Positions 1 through 5,783 of a DNA stretch of 7,954 bases are shown here, one piece after another. The stretch spans positions 1 to 7,954 of the forward strand of contig JAEWYJ010000172.1 in assembly GCA_023395695.1 (NCBI GenBank), read 5' to 3'. Source of the stretch: Bacillota bacterium. Its GTDB lineage: Bacteria; Bacillota; Clostridia; Oscillospirales; Ruminococcaceae. The position numbers were made by a program, and so were the translations under genes. The first letter of the stretch is position 1. Each line of letters begins with the position of its first letter. The notes under the pieces were generated by a model, which saw nothing but the letters and a program-made list of their open reading frames with translations, did no database searches and was not told the origin of the DNA.

Positions 1-1244
1 TCCTTGGCCTGGGAGTAGCTGTCCTTGGCATGGCAGACGACCTCTTTGTTCAGGTCGATAATCACCATGTCTCCGTCGGCTCCGGCGGAAATGGTACCCT
101 TCTGGGGGAAGATGTTAAACAGCTTTGCGGGGTTGACGCTGAGCAGCTCCACTACTCTTTCCATGCTCAGACGGCCCTTTTTAGCCTCGGTAATCATCAG
201 GGGCAAGCGCAGGTCAATACCCGGGAAGCCGGCGGGCGCTACGAAAATGTCCTTGTTGCCGGTTTCTTTTTCCGATACAAGAAAGGGGCTGTGGTCGCTG
301 CCGATGAAGTCTACTGTGCCGTCGACCACATAGTCCCACAGCTTCTCCACCTCTTCTTTTTTCCGCAGGGCGGGGTTGCATTTGGCGTAAGGGCCGTATT
401 TCTCAACATAGCTCTCATCAAGCAGCAGATAGTGCGGGCAGGTTTCAACCAGCACCCGCTGGCCCCGCTGCTTGGCCTGCTTGGCCAGCTCCATAGCGCC
501 GCAGCTCGAAACGTGCACCAGCTCAATAGGGCAGCCGGTCTCTTCGCCAAAGCGCAGCATCTTTGCGATGGCCTCAATCTCCACAATGGGAGGACGGCTC
601 TCGCAATGGGCCAGATAGTCTACCCGTCCCTGCGCTCTCAGACGCTTGATGTTGCCAGATACCAGCTCATTGTCCTCAGCGTGTGCCGCAATGGTCAGGC
701 CGGTCTTTTTGGCTTCCTCCAGCGCACGCATCAGCTGGGCGTTATTGGCGCTGGTCAGCCCCTTAAACTCGGCGTCGCGGCCCTCGGGCGCTTCGTGCAA
801 AAACGTTTTGTAAGCGACAATGCCCTCGTGGGACAGGGGCTCAATCTCCTCAGGGAACTCGCCGCCCGCCGCACCGAAGAAGCAAAAATCTACGCAGCTG
901 CCCTTTTTGCAAAGATCCACACGGCTGTGCAGAATCTCCGCGTTGTACTGGGGCGGAATGGAGATGGGATGCTCAAAGAAGGTGGTGCATCCGCCTGCCG
1001 CTGCCGCGCGGGTACCTACCCTGAAGGTTTCGCGTTCGGCATGGCCGGGGTCACGGTAATGTACGTGGGTATCTACACCGCCCGGCAGCACGTGCTTGCC
1101 CGCGGCGTCGATGGTGCGGGCCGCCTCCGGCAGGCAGCCGGGCGCGGCAATGAGGGCAAATTTTCCGTCCTTTATGCCCACATCCGCCTTGCGGAAGCCG
1201 CCCTCAGTAAAGACAAGACCGTTAATGACTGCAAGATCCAGCAT
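1..1244 (-). CDS. Allantoinase/hydantoinase/dihydroorotase-family metal-dependent amidohydrolase, C-terminus cut by the window edge
   Basis: Cytoplasmic cyclic amidohydrolase that opens a ring amide (hydantoin, allantoin or dihydroorotate type). I translated the minus strand from the ATG at 1244; it stays open for 414 codons and leaves the window without a stop. All ligands of the binuclear metal centre are visible: His60 and His62 in HVHYRDPG, Lys146 in AYKTF (the lysine carboxylated in this family), His188 in AAHAED, His244 in LVHVSS and Asp317 in GSDHSP. ETCPHYL (267-273) and KCNPALR (288-294) are also typical of the allantoinase/dihydroorotase branch. The start is fixed by an AGGAGG-type ribosome site at 1253-1259, 8 bases upstream. 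It is the last visible gene of the operon, 63 bases after a racemase gene; a small CGGG/CCCG hairpin (1272-1283) lies in that gap. The racemase, PucR-type regulator and NCS2 permease nearby favour allantoin or hydantoin over pyrimidine biosynthesis, but substrate is inference. The last tens of residues are missing. Confidence 0.88.
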   Translation of the reverse strand, partial: MLDLAVINGLVFTEGGFRKADVGIKDGKFALIAAPGCLPEAARTIDAAGKHVLPGGVDTHVHYRDPGHAERETFRVGTRAAAAGGCTTFFEHPISIPPQYNAEILHSRVDLCKKGSCVDFCFFGAAGGEFPEEIEPLSHEGIVAYKTFLHEAPEGRDAEFKGLTSANNAQLMRALEEAKKTGLTIAAHAEDNELVSGNIKRLRAQGRVDYLAHCESRPPIVEIEAIAKMLRFGEETGCPIELVHVSSCGAMELAKQAKQRGQRVLVETCPHYLLLDESYVEKYGPYAKCNPALRKKEEVEKLWDYVVDGTVDFIGSDHSPFLVSEKETGNKDIFVAPAGFPGIDLRLPLMITEAKKGRLSMERVVELLSVNPAKLFNIFPQKGTISAGADGDMVIIDLNKEVVCHAKDSYSQAK

Positions 1245-1307
1245 GGTAATAATCCTCCTATTGTTTACAAACGGGGCATCCCGCCGCCGCTCGTTCTAAA
1301 ATCGCAT

Positions 1308-1946
1308 TTAATACTGCTTTTTACAGCTGTTATAATGAACCAGGCCCGAAGCCATAACCAGCGCACAGGCCACCCCGTCGAGCACCGGTACGCCCAGCGC
1401 TCTTTGAATATAACCGTCCGCATTGGCGTAGTTGGCACAGCCCAGCACAATGGCGTCTACGCAGAATTCCTGTAAAGCTTCTTTGGCGGCCTCTAAAAGA
1501 TCTTCGTTGCTGTCGCTTTTGCTCACCTTAATGGTGCGCAGCAGATCGTCGCAATGGTATTTATGCGCCAAGGCCAGCTTTTTGGAGATGGATTTGGGCG
1601 AGGGCGAAATAACGGCATAGCCGTTGCCCATGGCCGCTGCCATTTTGAGCGAAGCCTCGGCAATACCCACCACCGGCTTGCCCGCAATCTCCCGCACCAG
1701 GTCTAAGTTGGGGTCTGAGTGGCAGGCCACAATGTAAGCGTCATAGCGGTCCTGCGTTGAGCGCACAATCTCAATCATCTCTTCGCCCGAGACAGCCTGG
1801 TCCTCATAGCTGCTGACCAGCTTGGGGGCGCGCGTTACATGAACGACATCCACCTGCACGCCCGGCAGGTTCAGATTTTTAGCCTTTTGCGCCATTATCT
1901 GATCGGTGCCTGCATCGCTGTTAGGGTTAATAATGAGGATTTTCAT
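1308..1946 (-). CDS. Asp/Glu/hydantoin racemase-family protein (hydantoin or allantoin racemase-like)
   Basis: Predicted cofactor-independent racemase, 212 residues, which is normal for the family. Members use two cysteines on opposite faces of the substrate to move a proton on the chiral carbon. Both are present: Cys75 in VACHSDPN and Cys170 in VLGCANYA. The N-terminus MKILIINPNS is the usual first strand with the conserved NPN. The SDP after the first cysteine resembles the FSDPG region of hydantoin racemases more than glutamate racemase. An upstream in-frame ATG at 1994 would add 16 residues, but the site GGGGAGA at 1953-1959, 6 bases before the ATG at 1946, and the family N-terminus support 1946. 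The gene lies between the binding protein gene of a TRAP transporter and a cyclic amidohydrolase gene. A racemase next to a stereospecific ring-opening enzyme is the classic hydantoin/allantoin utilisation arrangement. Exact substrate is not known; an aspartate-type or maleate-type activity is a less likely alternative. Confidence 0.86.
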   Translation of the reverse strand: MKILIINPNSDAGTDQIMAQKAKNLNLPGVQVDVVHVTRAPKLVSSYEDQAVSGEEMIEIVRSTQDRYDAYIVACHSDPNLDLVREIAGKPVVGIAEASLKMAAAMGNGYAVISPSPKSISKKLALAHKYHCDDLLRTIKVSKSDSNEDLLEAAKEALQEFCVDAIVLGCANYANADGYIQRALGVPVLDGVACALVMASGLVHYNSCKKQY

Positions 1947-1980
1947 ATTTTTTCTCCCCGTTTCTGTAATTGCCTCAGAG

Positions 1981-2020
1981 AGGCGGCCGGTCATCGGGCA
2001 TGACCTGATTCCGGCCGCCT
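1981..2020 (-). promoter_or_regulatory. Intercistronic hairpin between dctP and the racemase gene
   Basis: A perfect 10-bp inverted repeat (AGGCGGCCGG at 1981-1990 and its complement at 2011-2020) encloses 20 bases in which a further TCAT/ATGA stem can form. It is GC-rich and starts 16 bases after the dctP stop codon. Reading the minus strand, no run of T follows, so it is a poor intrinsic terminator. Stable hairpins just after a binding-protein gene commonly protect its message and make it more abundant than the downstream genes. That role is inferred here. Confidence 0.6.
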
Positions 2021-2036
2021 TTCCTGGTAAAAGCGC

Positions 2037-3074
2037 TTAGGCGGCGGTATAAGCGTCCCAGACCTCAGGCGCAACAGCCGACTGAATCATCTCCCATTCG
2101 GGCGCGACGGCATCCTTAAACACCTGGCGCTGCTCGTCGGTCAGTTCGGTAACGGTGCAGCCGTAATCCTGAATCTGCTTGGTCCAATCCGCTTCGTTGT
2201 CCAGCGCATAGCTGGTGGCAGCCTCGCAGGCAGCGGCGATACCCGCATCCAAAACAGCCTTATCCGCATCGGACAGCTTGCTGTAGAAATCCTGGCTTAC
2301 CAGCCACTGCTGTGTCTGCTGCAAATGATTGGTCTTGGTGATATTGCTCTGCTGCTCATAGAATCTCTGTGCATAAATCAGCTCAATGGGGTTTTCCTGT
2401 GCGTCGAGCGTCTTCTGCTGCAAAGCGGTGTACAGCTCGCTAAAGCTGAAGGGCGTGGGGGTGGCACCCATGTTGCGCCAGCCCTGAATATGGTAATCGT
2501 TCTGCATAACGCGGAAGGTCAGGCCCTTTAAATCGTCGGGGCTGCTGATGGCCTTGTTCGCGGTGGCCACACGGAAGCCGTGGACGCTGTAGCCGCCGAG
2601 ATAGAAGCCGGCATCTGCGTATTTGCCGCGCATGACCTTAAGGAAGTTCTCATCCTTCATGTATTTGGCCTTAACGGCTTCAATATCGCTAAAGTTATAG
2701 AAAAGGTCATAAACAACCGCGTCGGGCACATAGTTCACAATGATAGAGTTGGCCAGACACATTTCCAACGTACCGCTCTGCACCATCTGGCACAGCTCGT
2801 CGTCGTTACCCATAGAGTTGTTGGGGTAAATGTTCACCGCGAACGGGCCGTTAGCCTCCAGATAGTCCTTGAGCGCCAGACAGCCTACCTGCTGGGCGGT
2901 GGATTCTGCGCCACCATGACCGATATTGATGGTGTAGGTCACGCTGGGCGCAGTGGACTGGCTGGCGGAAGCTGCACCGGAAGTCGCCGGAGCCGAGCTG
3001 CCGGACGAGCCGCCGCAAGCGGCAAGACCCAGAACCAAAGTAAGGGACAGGATACAGGCAATGAGCTTTTTCAT
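2037..3074 (-). CDS. dctP: TRAP transporter substrate-binding lipoprotein (DctP/TAXI-like, DctP family)
   Basis: Extracytoplasmic solute receptor that binds an organic anion and hands it to the DctQM membrane unit. 345 residues. Residues 1-19 are a lipoprotein signal peptide (MKK, hydrophobic core, lipobox LAAC with the modified Cys20), followed by a Ser/Ala/Gly-rich linker to about residue 44. The DctP signature is clear: the GLTFRVMQ segment places Arg188, the residue that in characterised members makes a salt bridge with the ligand carboxylate, and DAQENP (224-229) matches the conserved D-x-QENP block. The receptor is therefore likely to bind a carboxylate, such as a ureido or carbamoyl acid; a neutral hydantoin would be unusual. 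Two upstream in-frame ATGs (3113 and 3080) were passed over because the AGGAGGAA site suits 3074 and only this start begins directly with MKK. It is third in the operon, 88 bases after dctM, with a hairpin on each side; dctP more often comes first in TRAP operons. Confidence 0.95.
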   Translation of the reverse strand: MKKLIACILSLTLVLGLAACGGSSGSSAPATSGAASASQSTAPSVTYTINIGHGGAESTAQQVGCLALKDYLEANGPFAVNIYPNNSMGNDDELCQMVQSGTLEMCLANSIIVNYVPDAVVYDLFYNFSDIEAVKAKYMKDENFLKVMRGKYADAGFYLGGYSVHGFRVATANKAISSPDDLKGLTFRVMQNDYHIQGWRNMGATPTPFSFSELYTALQQKTLDAQENPIELIYAQRFYEQQSNITKTNHLQQTQQWLVSQDFYSKLSDADKAVLDAGIAAACEAATSYALDNEADWTKQIQDYGCTVTELTDEQRQVFKDAVAPEWEMIQSAVAPEVWDAYTAA

Positions 3075-3080
3075 TAACAT

Positions 3081-3088
3081 TTCCTCCT
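3081..3088 (-). promoter_or_regulatory. Ribosome binding site that decides the dctP start
   Basis: AGGAGGAA on the minus strand. It lies 6 bases from the ATG at 3074 (8 from the AGGAGG core), a normal spacing, while the ATG at 3080 directly abuts it. This selects the start that gives the clean lipoprotein signal peptide. Confidence 0.85.
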
Positions 3089-3129
3089 TAATTTTTGCGG
3101 CAGAAAGCCGCACCTTTGTCTATGGCTAT

Positions 3130-3148
3130 CCGGCTGGCCAGCAGCCGG
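3130..3148 (-). promoter_or_regulatory. Small hairpin in the dctM-dctP gap
   Basis: CCGGCT (3130-3135) pairs with AGCCGG (3143-3148) around a 7-base loop; an overlapping palindrome GCTGGCCAGC (3133-3142) is an alternative fold. It sits in the 88-base gap between the dctM stop and the dctP start. No T-run follows on the minus strand. It may mark a processing or stability boundary that allows higher dctP expression than the permease genes; this is inference. Confidence 0.4.
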
Positions 3149-3162
3149 GGCATAAACCACCG

Positions 3163-4461
3163 TTAGCCCAACAGATTGGGAAGGAACAGGGTAATCTGAG
3201 GAATATAAGTAATTAACATCAAGGCCAGCAGGAACATGCCGATAAAGGGCAGCGCATGCTTGGCAATGCGGGTGACGGGAATTTTGGTAAGCGCATTTGC
3301 CACAAACAAATTGGTGCCAATGGGCGGCGTCACAAAACCAATAGCCAAGTTGACGGTCATCAAAACACCAAAGTGAATGGGATCCACACCGTACTGCTGT
3401 ACAATGGGCAGCATAATCGGCGACAGAATCAGAATGCAGGGGACGGTATCCATAACCATGCCGGCAAACAGCAGGAAGAGGTTAATAACCAGAAGCACCA
3501 CAATCTTGCTTTGCACATGATTGACAACATAAGTAGCCAACGTCTGGGGAATGTTCAGAATAGTGAGCACTCGTCCAAATACAATGCAAATGGAAAGGAT
3601 GAGCATAACGGGCGTGGCAGTACGGGCGGTATCAATCAGGCAGCCCGCCAGCTTTTTAAGATTAATGGCCCGGTAGGCCACCACACCGATCAGCAACGCA
3701 TAGACAACCGAAACACAAGCAGCCTCGGTAGGGCTGCCGATGCCGCCATAAATACCACCCAGAATAATGACCGGTGCCAGCAGCGCAAAAAAGCTCTCTT
3801 TTAGAATGGTCAAAAAGCCTTTATCGCGCAGAGCCTGTGCATTCTGAGCAATTTGGAGGTTGGAATTATCCCGGCGGGAAAAGTAGAACACAATGTAAGC
3901 AATGAGGCAAAGCGCTATCAATACGCCGGGCGCAAAGCCTGCAATAAACAAGTCTCCAATAGAGGCGCCCGTGGCCAAGCCGTATGTAATAAAAGGGATG
4001 CTGGGCGGTATGATAACGCCCAAACCGCCGGATACGGCAATCATGGCGGTGATAAAGTCCCGGTCATAACCCAGCCTGCTCAGCAGCGGAATACACATCG
4101 TACCGATAGCCGCCACAGTAGCAGGGCCGCTGCCGCAAATAGCGCCATAAAACAGGCAGGTAACCACCACCGCAATAGGCAGTCCCGAAGGAATATGCCC
4201 AAAGAAGTAGGCAAAGAAGTCAAACAGGCGGTTGGACATTCCGCTCTCGGCCATGATACTGGAAGAGAGCATGAAGAGCGGAATGGCCAGCAGAACATAG
4301 GAATCCATGCCGTTGACCATTGTTCTGAAAAAGTATTCCGTATTGCAGGTGAAAGCAGGATTAACCAAATGCACCGACAGCGTAGCCCAACCCACACTAA
4401 AAGCAATTGGGATGCCCAAAGCCAAGAACGCTACAAAAACACTAAACATTACGCCTATCAT
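3163..4461 (-). CDS. dctM: TRAP transporter large permease subunit DctM
   Basis: Large membrane subunit of the TRAP transporter, which moves the solute with sodium by an elevator-type mechanism. 432 residues, the usual length, almost entirely hydrophobic with about 11-13 membrane segments. Family motifs are intact: SGPATVAAIG (111-120), IPPSIPFITYG (151-161), the GSPTEAA block in the middle, GMVMDTVPCILILSPIMLP, and DPIHFGVLMTVNLAIG followed by TPPIGTNLFVA (360-388). The two repeat-related helix-hairpin regions expected to hold sodium and substrate are therefore present. The ATG at 4459-4461 overlaps the dctQ stop as ATGA, so translation is probably coupled, and a GGAGGGG site at 4469-4475 lies inside the end of dctQ, 7 bases upstream. 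Complete, with no sign of damage. Substrate cannot be told from this subunit. Confidence 0.96.
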   Translation of the reverse strand: MIGVMFSVFVAFLALGIPIAFSVGWATLSVHLVNPAFTCNTEYFFRTMVNGMDSYVLLAIPLFMLSSSIMAESGMSNRLFDFFAYFFGHIPSGLPIAVVVTCLFYGAICGSGPATVAAIGTMCIPLLSRLGYDRDFITAMIAVSGGLGVIIPPSIPFITYGLATGASIGDLFIAGFAPGVLIALCLIAYIVFYFSRRDNSNLQIAQNAQALRDKGFLTILKESFFALLAPVIILGGIYGGIGSPTEAACVSVVYALLIGVVAYRAINLKKLAGCLIDTARTATPVMLILSICIVFGRVLTILNIPQTLATYVVNHVQSKIVVLLVINLFLLFAGMVMDTVPCILILSPIMLPIVQQYGVDPIHFGVLMTVNLAIGFVTPPIGTNLFVANALTKIPVTRIAKHALPFIGMFLLALMLITYIPQITLFLPNLLG

Positions 4462-4970
4462 GCTGCATCCCCTCCGTTAAGTCCGCCGGACTTTTTATCG
4501 AGCAGTCTGGAAAATCGCGTGTAAAATTTCTGGATAATGCGCACAACGCTCAGGCAAAGCCCAAATGCCAATGCACCGTACACGAACACCATAGGCAGAT
4601 GTAAACCAGCCGATATCTGGTTGCGGGCTGCCAATTGTTGCATAGACCGGAAAGCTGCAGGCAGCATATAGAGGACGAAGGTTGCGCTCACTAAATCCTG
4701 AATAATGCTGAGCGCAGGGAGCATCTTGGGACAGAGCACCTCAATAATGTTCACCCGGATGTGCGTGTCGTTTCGGATACCATAACTGACGCCCATGAAC
4801 ACAAACCATATGAACATATAACGGGTAGACTCTTCCGTCCAGGTCAGCGGGGCCTTCATTACATACCGAAAGAACACATGGGTCGTCATCATAATGACGA
4901 TGCCGCATAGAAAAATTGCCATCAGCACCTCTTCAAAGTGCCGATCAAGCCAGAACAGAGCCTTTTTCAT
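4458..4970 (-). CDS. dctQ: TRAP transporter small permease subunit DctQ
   Basis: Small four-helix membrane subunit that pairs with DctM and helps dock the binding protein. 170 residues, normal size. Predicted membrane segments are about 14-33, 49-65, 86-107 and 124-145. The family signature RYVMKAPLTWTEE (35-47), followed by the helix TRYMFIWFVFMGVSYGIR and then THIRVN (69-74), is characteristic. The start at 4970 has an AAGGAGA site at 4980-4986, 9 bases upstream. It is the first gene of the operon. Its promoter is about 150 bases upstream and its leader RNA can fold. The stop overlaps the dctM start by 4 bases. Confidence 0.94.
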   Translation of the reverse strand: MKKALFWLDRHFEEVLMAIFLCGIVIMMTTHVFFRYVMKAPLTWTEESTRYMFIWFVFMGVSYGIRNDTHIRVNIIEVLCPKMLPALSIIQDLVSATFVLYMLPAAFRSMQQLAARNQISAGLHLPMVFVYGALAFGLCLSVVRIIQKFYTRFSRLLDKKSGGLNGGDAA

Positions 4971-5002
4971 TGTTTGTCGTCTCCTTGATCTGTTTTTCTT
5001 TT

Positions 5003-5053
5003 ACTTACGGCGAGACCCTCCTTCGACCGCCGTATAAGTTTTCTTATTGAAGG
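5003..5053 (-). promoter_or_regulatory. Foldable 5' leader of the TRAP operon mRNA
   Basis: Between the predicted transcription start (about 5110) and the dctQ ATG the leader is roughly 140 bases. Two folds compete. One pairs TACGGCG/CGCCGTA (5006-5012 with 5028-5034) around a 15-base loop. The other pairs GAAGG/CCTTC (5049-5053 with 5020-5024), with a nested ATAAG/CTTAT hairpin at 5034-5047. The CCTTC arm, read on the minus strand as GAAGGAGGG, lies in the loop of the first hairpin and looks like a ribosome site, but no start codon follows it. It does not match any riboswitch class I know. Regulation by this leader is a guess. Confidence 0.3.
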
Positions 5054-5076
5054 TCGGCTTGTTTGTCGATGATTTT

Positions 5077-5099
5077 GTTCATTTATTATGAACATGTTC
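5077..5099. promoter_or_regulatory. Candidate operator: overlapping GTTC/GAAC palindromes just after the operon start site
   Basis: GTTCAT (5077-5082) and ATGAAC (5088-5093) form a 6-bp inverted repeat with a 5-base gap, and GAACATGTTC (5090-5099) is a perfect 10-bp palindrome sharing the middle half-site. The cluster begins about 10 bases downstream of the predicted transcription start of the TRAP operon, a place where a bound repressor would block transcription. The PucR-family regulator encoded next door is one candidate to bind it, but no known binding motif was matched. Confidence 0.4.
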
Positions 5100-5116
5100 T
5101 TATATTGATATTATAT

Positions 5117-5145
5117 ATGATACTGATGAGTTAACTTTTTGTCAA
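5117..5145 (-). promoter_or_regulatory. Sigma-A type promoter of the dctQ-dctM-dctP-racemase-amidohydrolase operon
   Basis: On the minus strand, a perfect -35 box TTGACA (plus-strand 5140-5145), a 17-base spacer, and a -10 box TATCAT (5117-5122) matching consensus at 5 of 6 positions. Expected start of transcription is near 5110. This is a near-consensus promoter, so regulation by repression or by control in the leader is more plausible than strict need for an activator. A TATAAT at 5110-5115 is closer to consensus but 24 bases from the -35 box, too far to pair with it. Confidence 0.75.
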
Positions 5146-5211
5146 CCTAAAGAATACATATTTCCCCCTTTAAAACACACAAAAATAGCGCTCTATTTTT
5201 GGCAACCTAAA
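5143..5211. repeat. Pair of CAACCTAAA direct repeats exactly 60 bp apart
   Basis: CAACCTAAA occurs at 5143-5151, overlapping the -35 box of the TRAP operon promoter, and again at 5203-5211. On the minus strand both read TTTAGGTTG, followed by ACA or CCA. Sixty base pairs is close to a whole number of helical turns, so both would face the same side of the DNA. They could be binding sites for one regulator or a chance match. Confidence 0.35.
5181..5200. promoter_or_regulatory. 20-bp inverted repeat upstream of the operon promoter
   Basis: AAAAATAG (5181-5188) and its complement (5193-5200) are an 8-bp perfect inverted repeat around CGCT. It lies about 35 bases upstream of the -35 box, typical for an operator or activator site. 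On either strand the T-rich arm could also make a weak terminator hairpin, but no gene ends here. The first option seems better; which protein binds is unknown. Confidence 0.4.
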
Positions 5212-5532
5212 CAAAGGCAAGCCTTATTGCGGTGAGATGTGGCATCATATGGTCTTTGGCGAAAGGGTTAACAAATGCTTTAAAATAAAAAACGGCCTCC
5301 AAATCTCGTGCAATCCAACCAGACTGTCCAAGGTTTAAAGGCTTAGCTTTATATGCTTTGTACGATATGTGTTTGGTAGTCCCGGGACGCTCTGTTTTAA
5401 AGAATCTCCCCTTGCGCCGCCGAAATATCCATATAATTATAACGCATTGCCCAGGACGGATGTAGGCGTCTCAGATTGCCGACGCATGCCGAGTGGGCGT
5501 ATGCGAGTCGATTCCCTGCCGCGGCAATACAC

Positions 5533-5576
5533 CAAAATAGAACAGGCCAATCTTTGGATTGGCCTGTTCTATTTTG
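5533..5576. terminator. Orphan strong bidirectional terminator hairpin
   Basis: A perfect 19-bp inverted repeat (5534-5552 with 5557-5575), extended to 20 bp by C5533-G5576, around the 4-base loop TTTG. The arms begin with AAAATAG and end with CTATTTT, so each strand has a T-rich 3' side after a GGCC-containing core, as in two-way intrinsic terminators. It is the most stable hairpin in the window. Yet the neighbouring genes both point away from it, so it terminates nothing that survives. It may insulate the two promoters, or be left from a deleted gene or element. Confidence 0.8.
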
Positions 5577-5644
5577 TGTTTTGTGCGATATATGTATGCC
5601 ATTATGCCCTCGAGAGCGGATTTGAACTATTACGATATAGACCG

Positions 5645-5661
5645 TTACAAATCCTTTGTAA
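5645..5661. promoter_or_regulatory. Small perfect inverted repeat upstream of the regulator promoter
   Basis: TTACAAA (5645-5651) and TTTGTAA (5655-5661) with TCC between them. It ends about 50 bases before the putative -35 of the regulator gene. It could be an operator, for instance for autoregulation, but the region is AT-rich and such repeats arise by chance. Confidence 0.3.
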
Positions 5662-5712
5662 ATTCATTGGGCCATTCGAGATTTAAAGATCAAATCAATC
5701 CTAAATAGTCCG

Positions 5713-5740
5713 TTCAAAACAAAGTATTCTATGCTAATAT
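5713..5740 (+). promoter_or_regulatory. Probable weak promoter for the PucR-family regulator gene
   Basis: TTCAAA (5713-5718, 4 of 6 matches to TTGACA), a 16-base spacer, and TAATAT (5735-5740), preceded by TG one base upstream as in extended -10 promoters. Start of transcription would be near 5747, leaving a leader of about 37 bases. A weak promoter is usual for a regulator gene. Other AT-rich hexamers nearby make the exact choice uncertain. Confidence 0.4.
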
Positions 5741-5769
5741 GATATCGAATTAGGCAATGCCAAAAGAAC

Positions 5770-5775
5770 GGAGGG
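5770..5775 (+). promoter_or_regulatory. Ribosome binding site that decides the regulator start
   Basis: GGAGGG, 8 bases upstream of the ATG at 5784-5786. An in-frame ATG exists at 5757 but has no ribosome site, lies upstream of this one, and would add nine residues not expected before the family N-terminus (TLKEILEL). So 5784 is preferred. Confidence 0.8.
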
Positions 5776-5783
5776 CTGCGAAA

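Larger units (their letters stand above)
4971..5783. other. Divergent 813-base intergenic region, AT-rich, with no convincing gene
   Basis: This region separates the TRAP/amidohydrolase operon (leftward) from the PucR-family regulator (rightward). It is much longer than a typical divergent spacer. It holds a leader and promoter for the operon, several inverted repeats, an orphan terminator hairpin and a weak promoter for the regulator, each listed separately. The only long open frame on the plus strand (5369-5686) runs straight through the terminator hairpin, has no ribosome site and looks unlike a protein, so I do not call it. The part from about 5220 to 5530 shows nothing I can name beyond a palindrome GTCCCGGGAC at 5379-5388 and a small AAGGC/GCCTT repeat at 5214-5225; it may be decayed sequence from a lost gene or element. 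Confidence 0.6.

Noticed and set aside
1265..1450. Alternative minus-strand frame at the end of the racemase gene
   Set aside because: It overlaps the racemase in another frame and has no motif or ribosome site.
30..1475. 481-codon open frame on the plus strand across the amidohydrolase and the end of the racemase gene
   Set aside because: It is antisense to two genes with intact catalytic motifs, has no ribosome site and no recognisable domain. The opposite strand's codon bias explains it.
2026..2040. AAAAGCGCTT resembling the core of a catabolite repression (cre) site
   Set aside because: It overlaps the dctP stop codon far from any promoter and matches only the core.
3853..4524. Long plus-strand open frames opposite dctM and dctQ (also 3256-3804)
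   Set aside because: Their products are Asn/Gln/His/Arg-rich with no domains, as expected for the antisense of hydrophobic membrane-protein codons.
5500..5528. Plus-strand GAGTCGATTCCC before TGCCGCGGCA, also tRNA-tail-like
   Set aside because: The T-loop is one base short, the stem does not pair and there is no matching 5' half.
5608..5627. Minus-strand GTTCAAATCC followed by GCTCTCG, like the T-arm and 3' end of a tRNA, just upstream of the orphan terminator
   Set aside because: The T-stem does not pair (AATAG against CCGCT), and no acceptor partner, D-arm or anticodon arm can be found upstream. At most a decayed fragment.
5369..5686. 105-codon plus-strand open frame in the divergent spacer
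   Set aside because: It reads through the 20-bp terminator hairpin, lacks a ribosome site and has no protein-like pattern.
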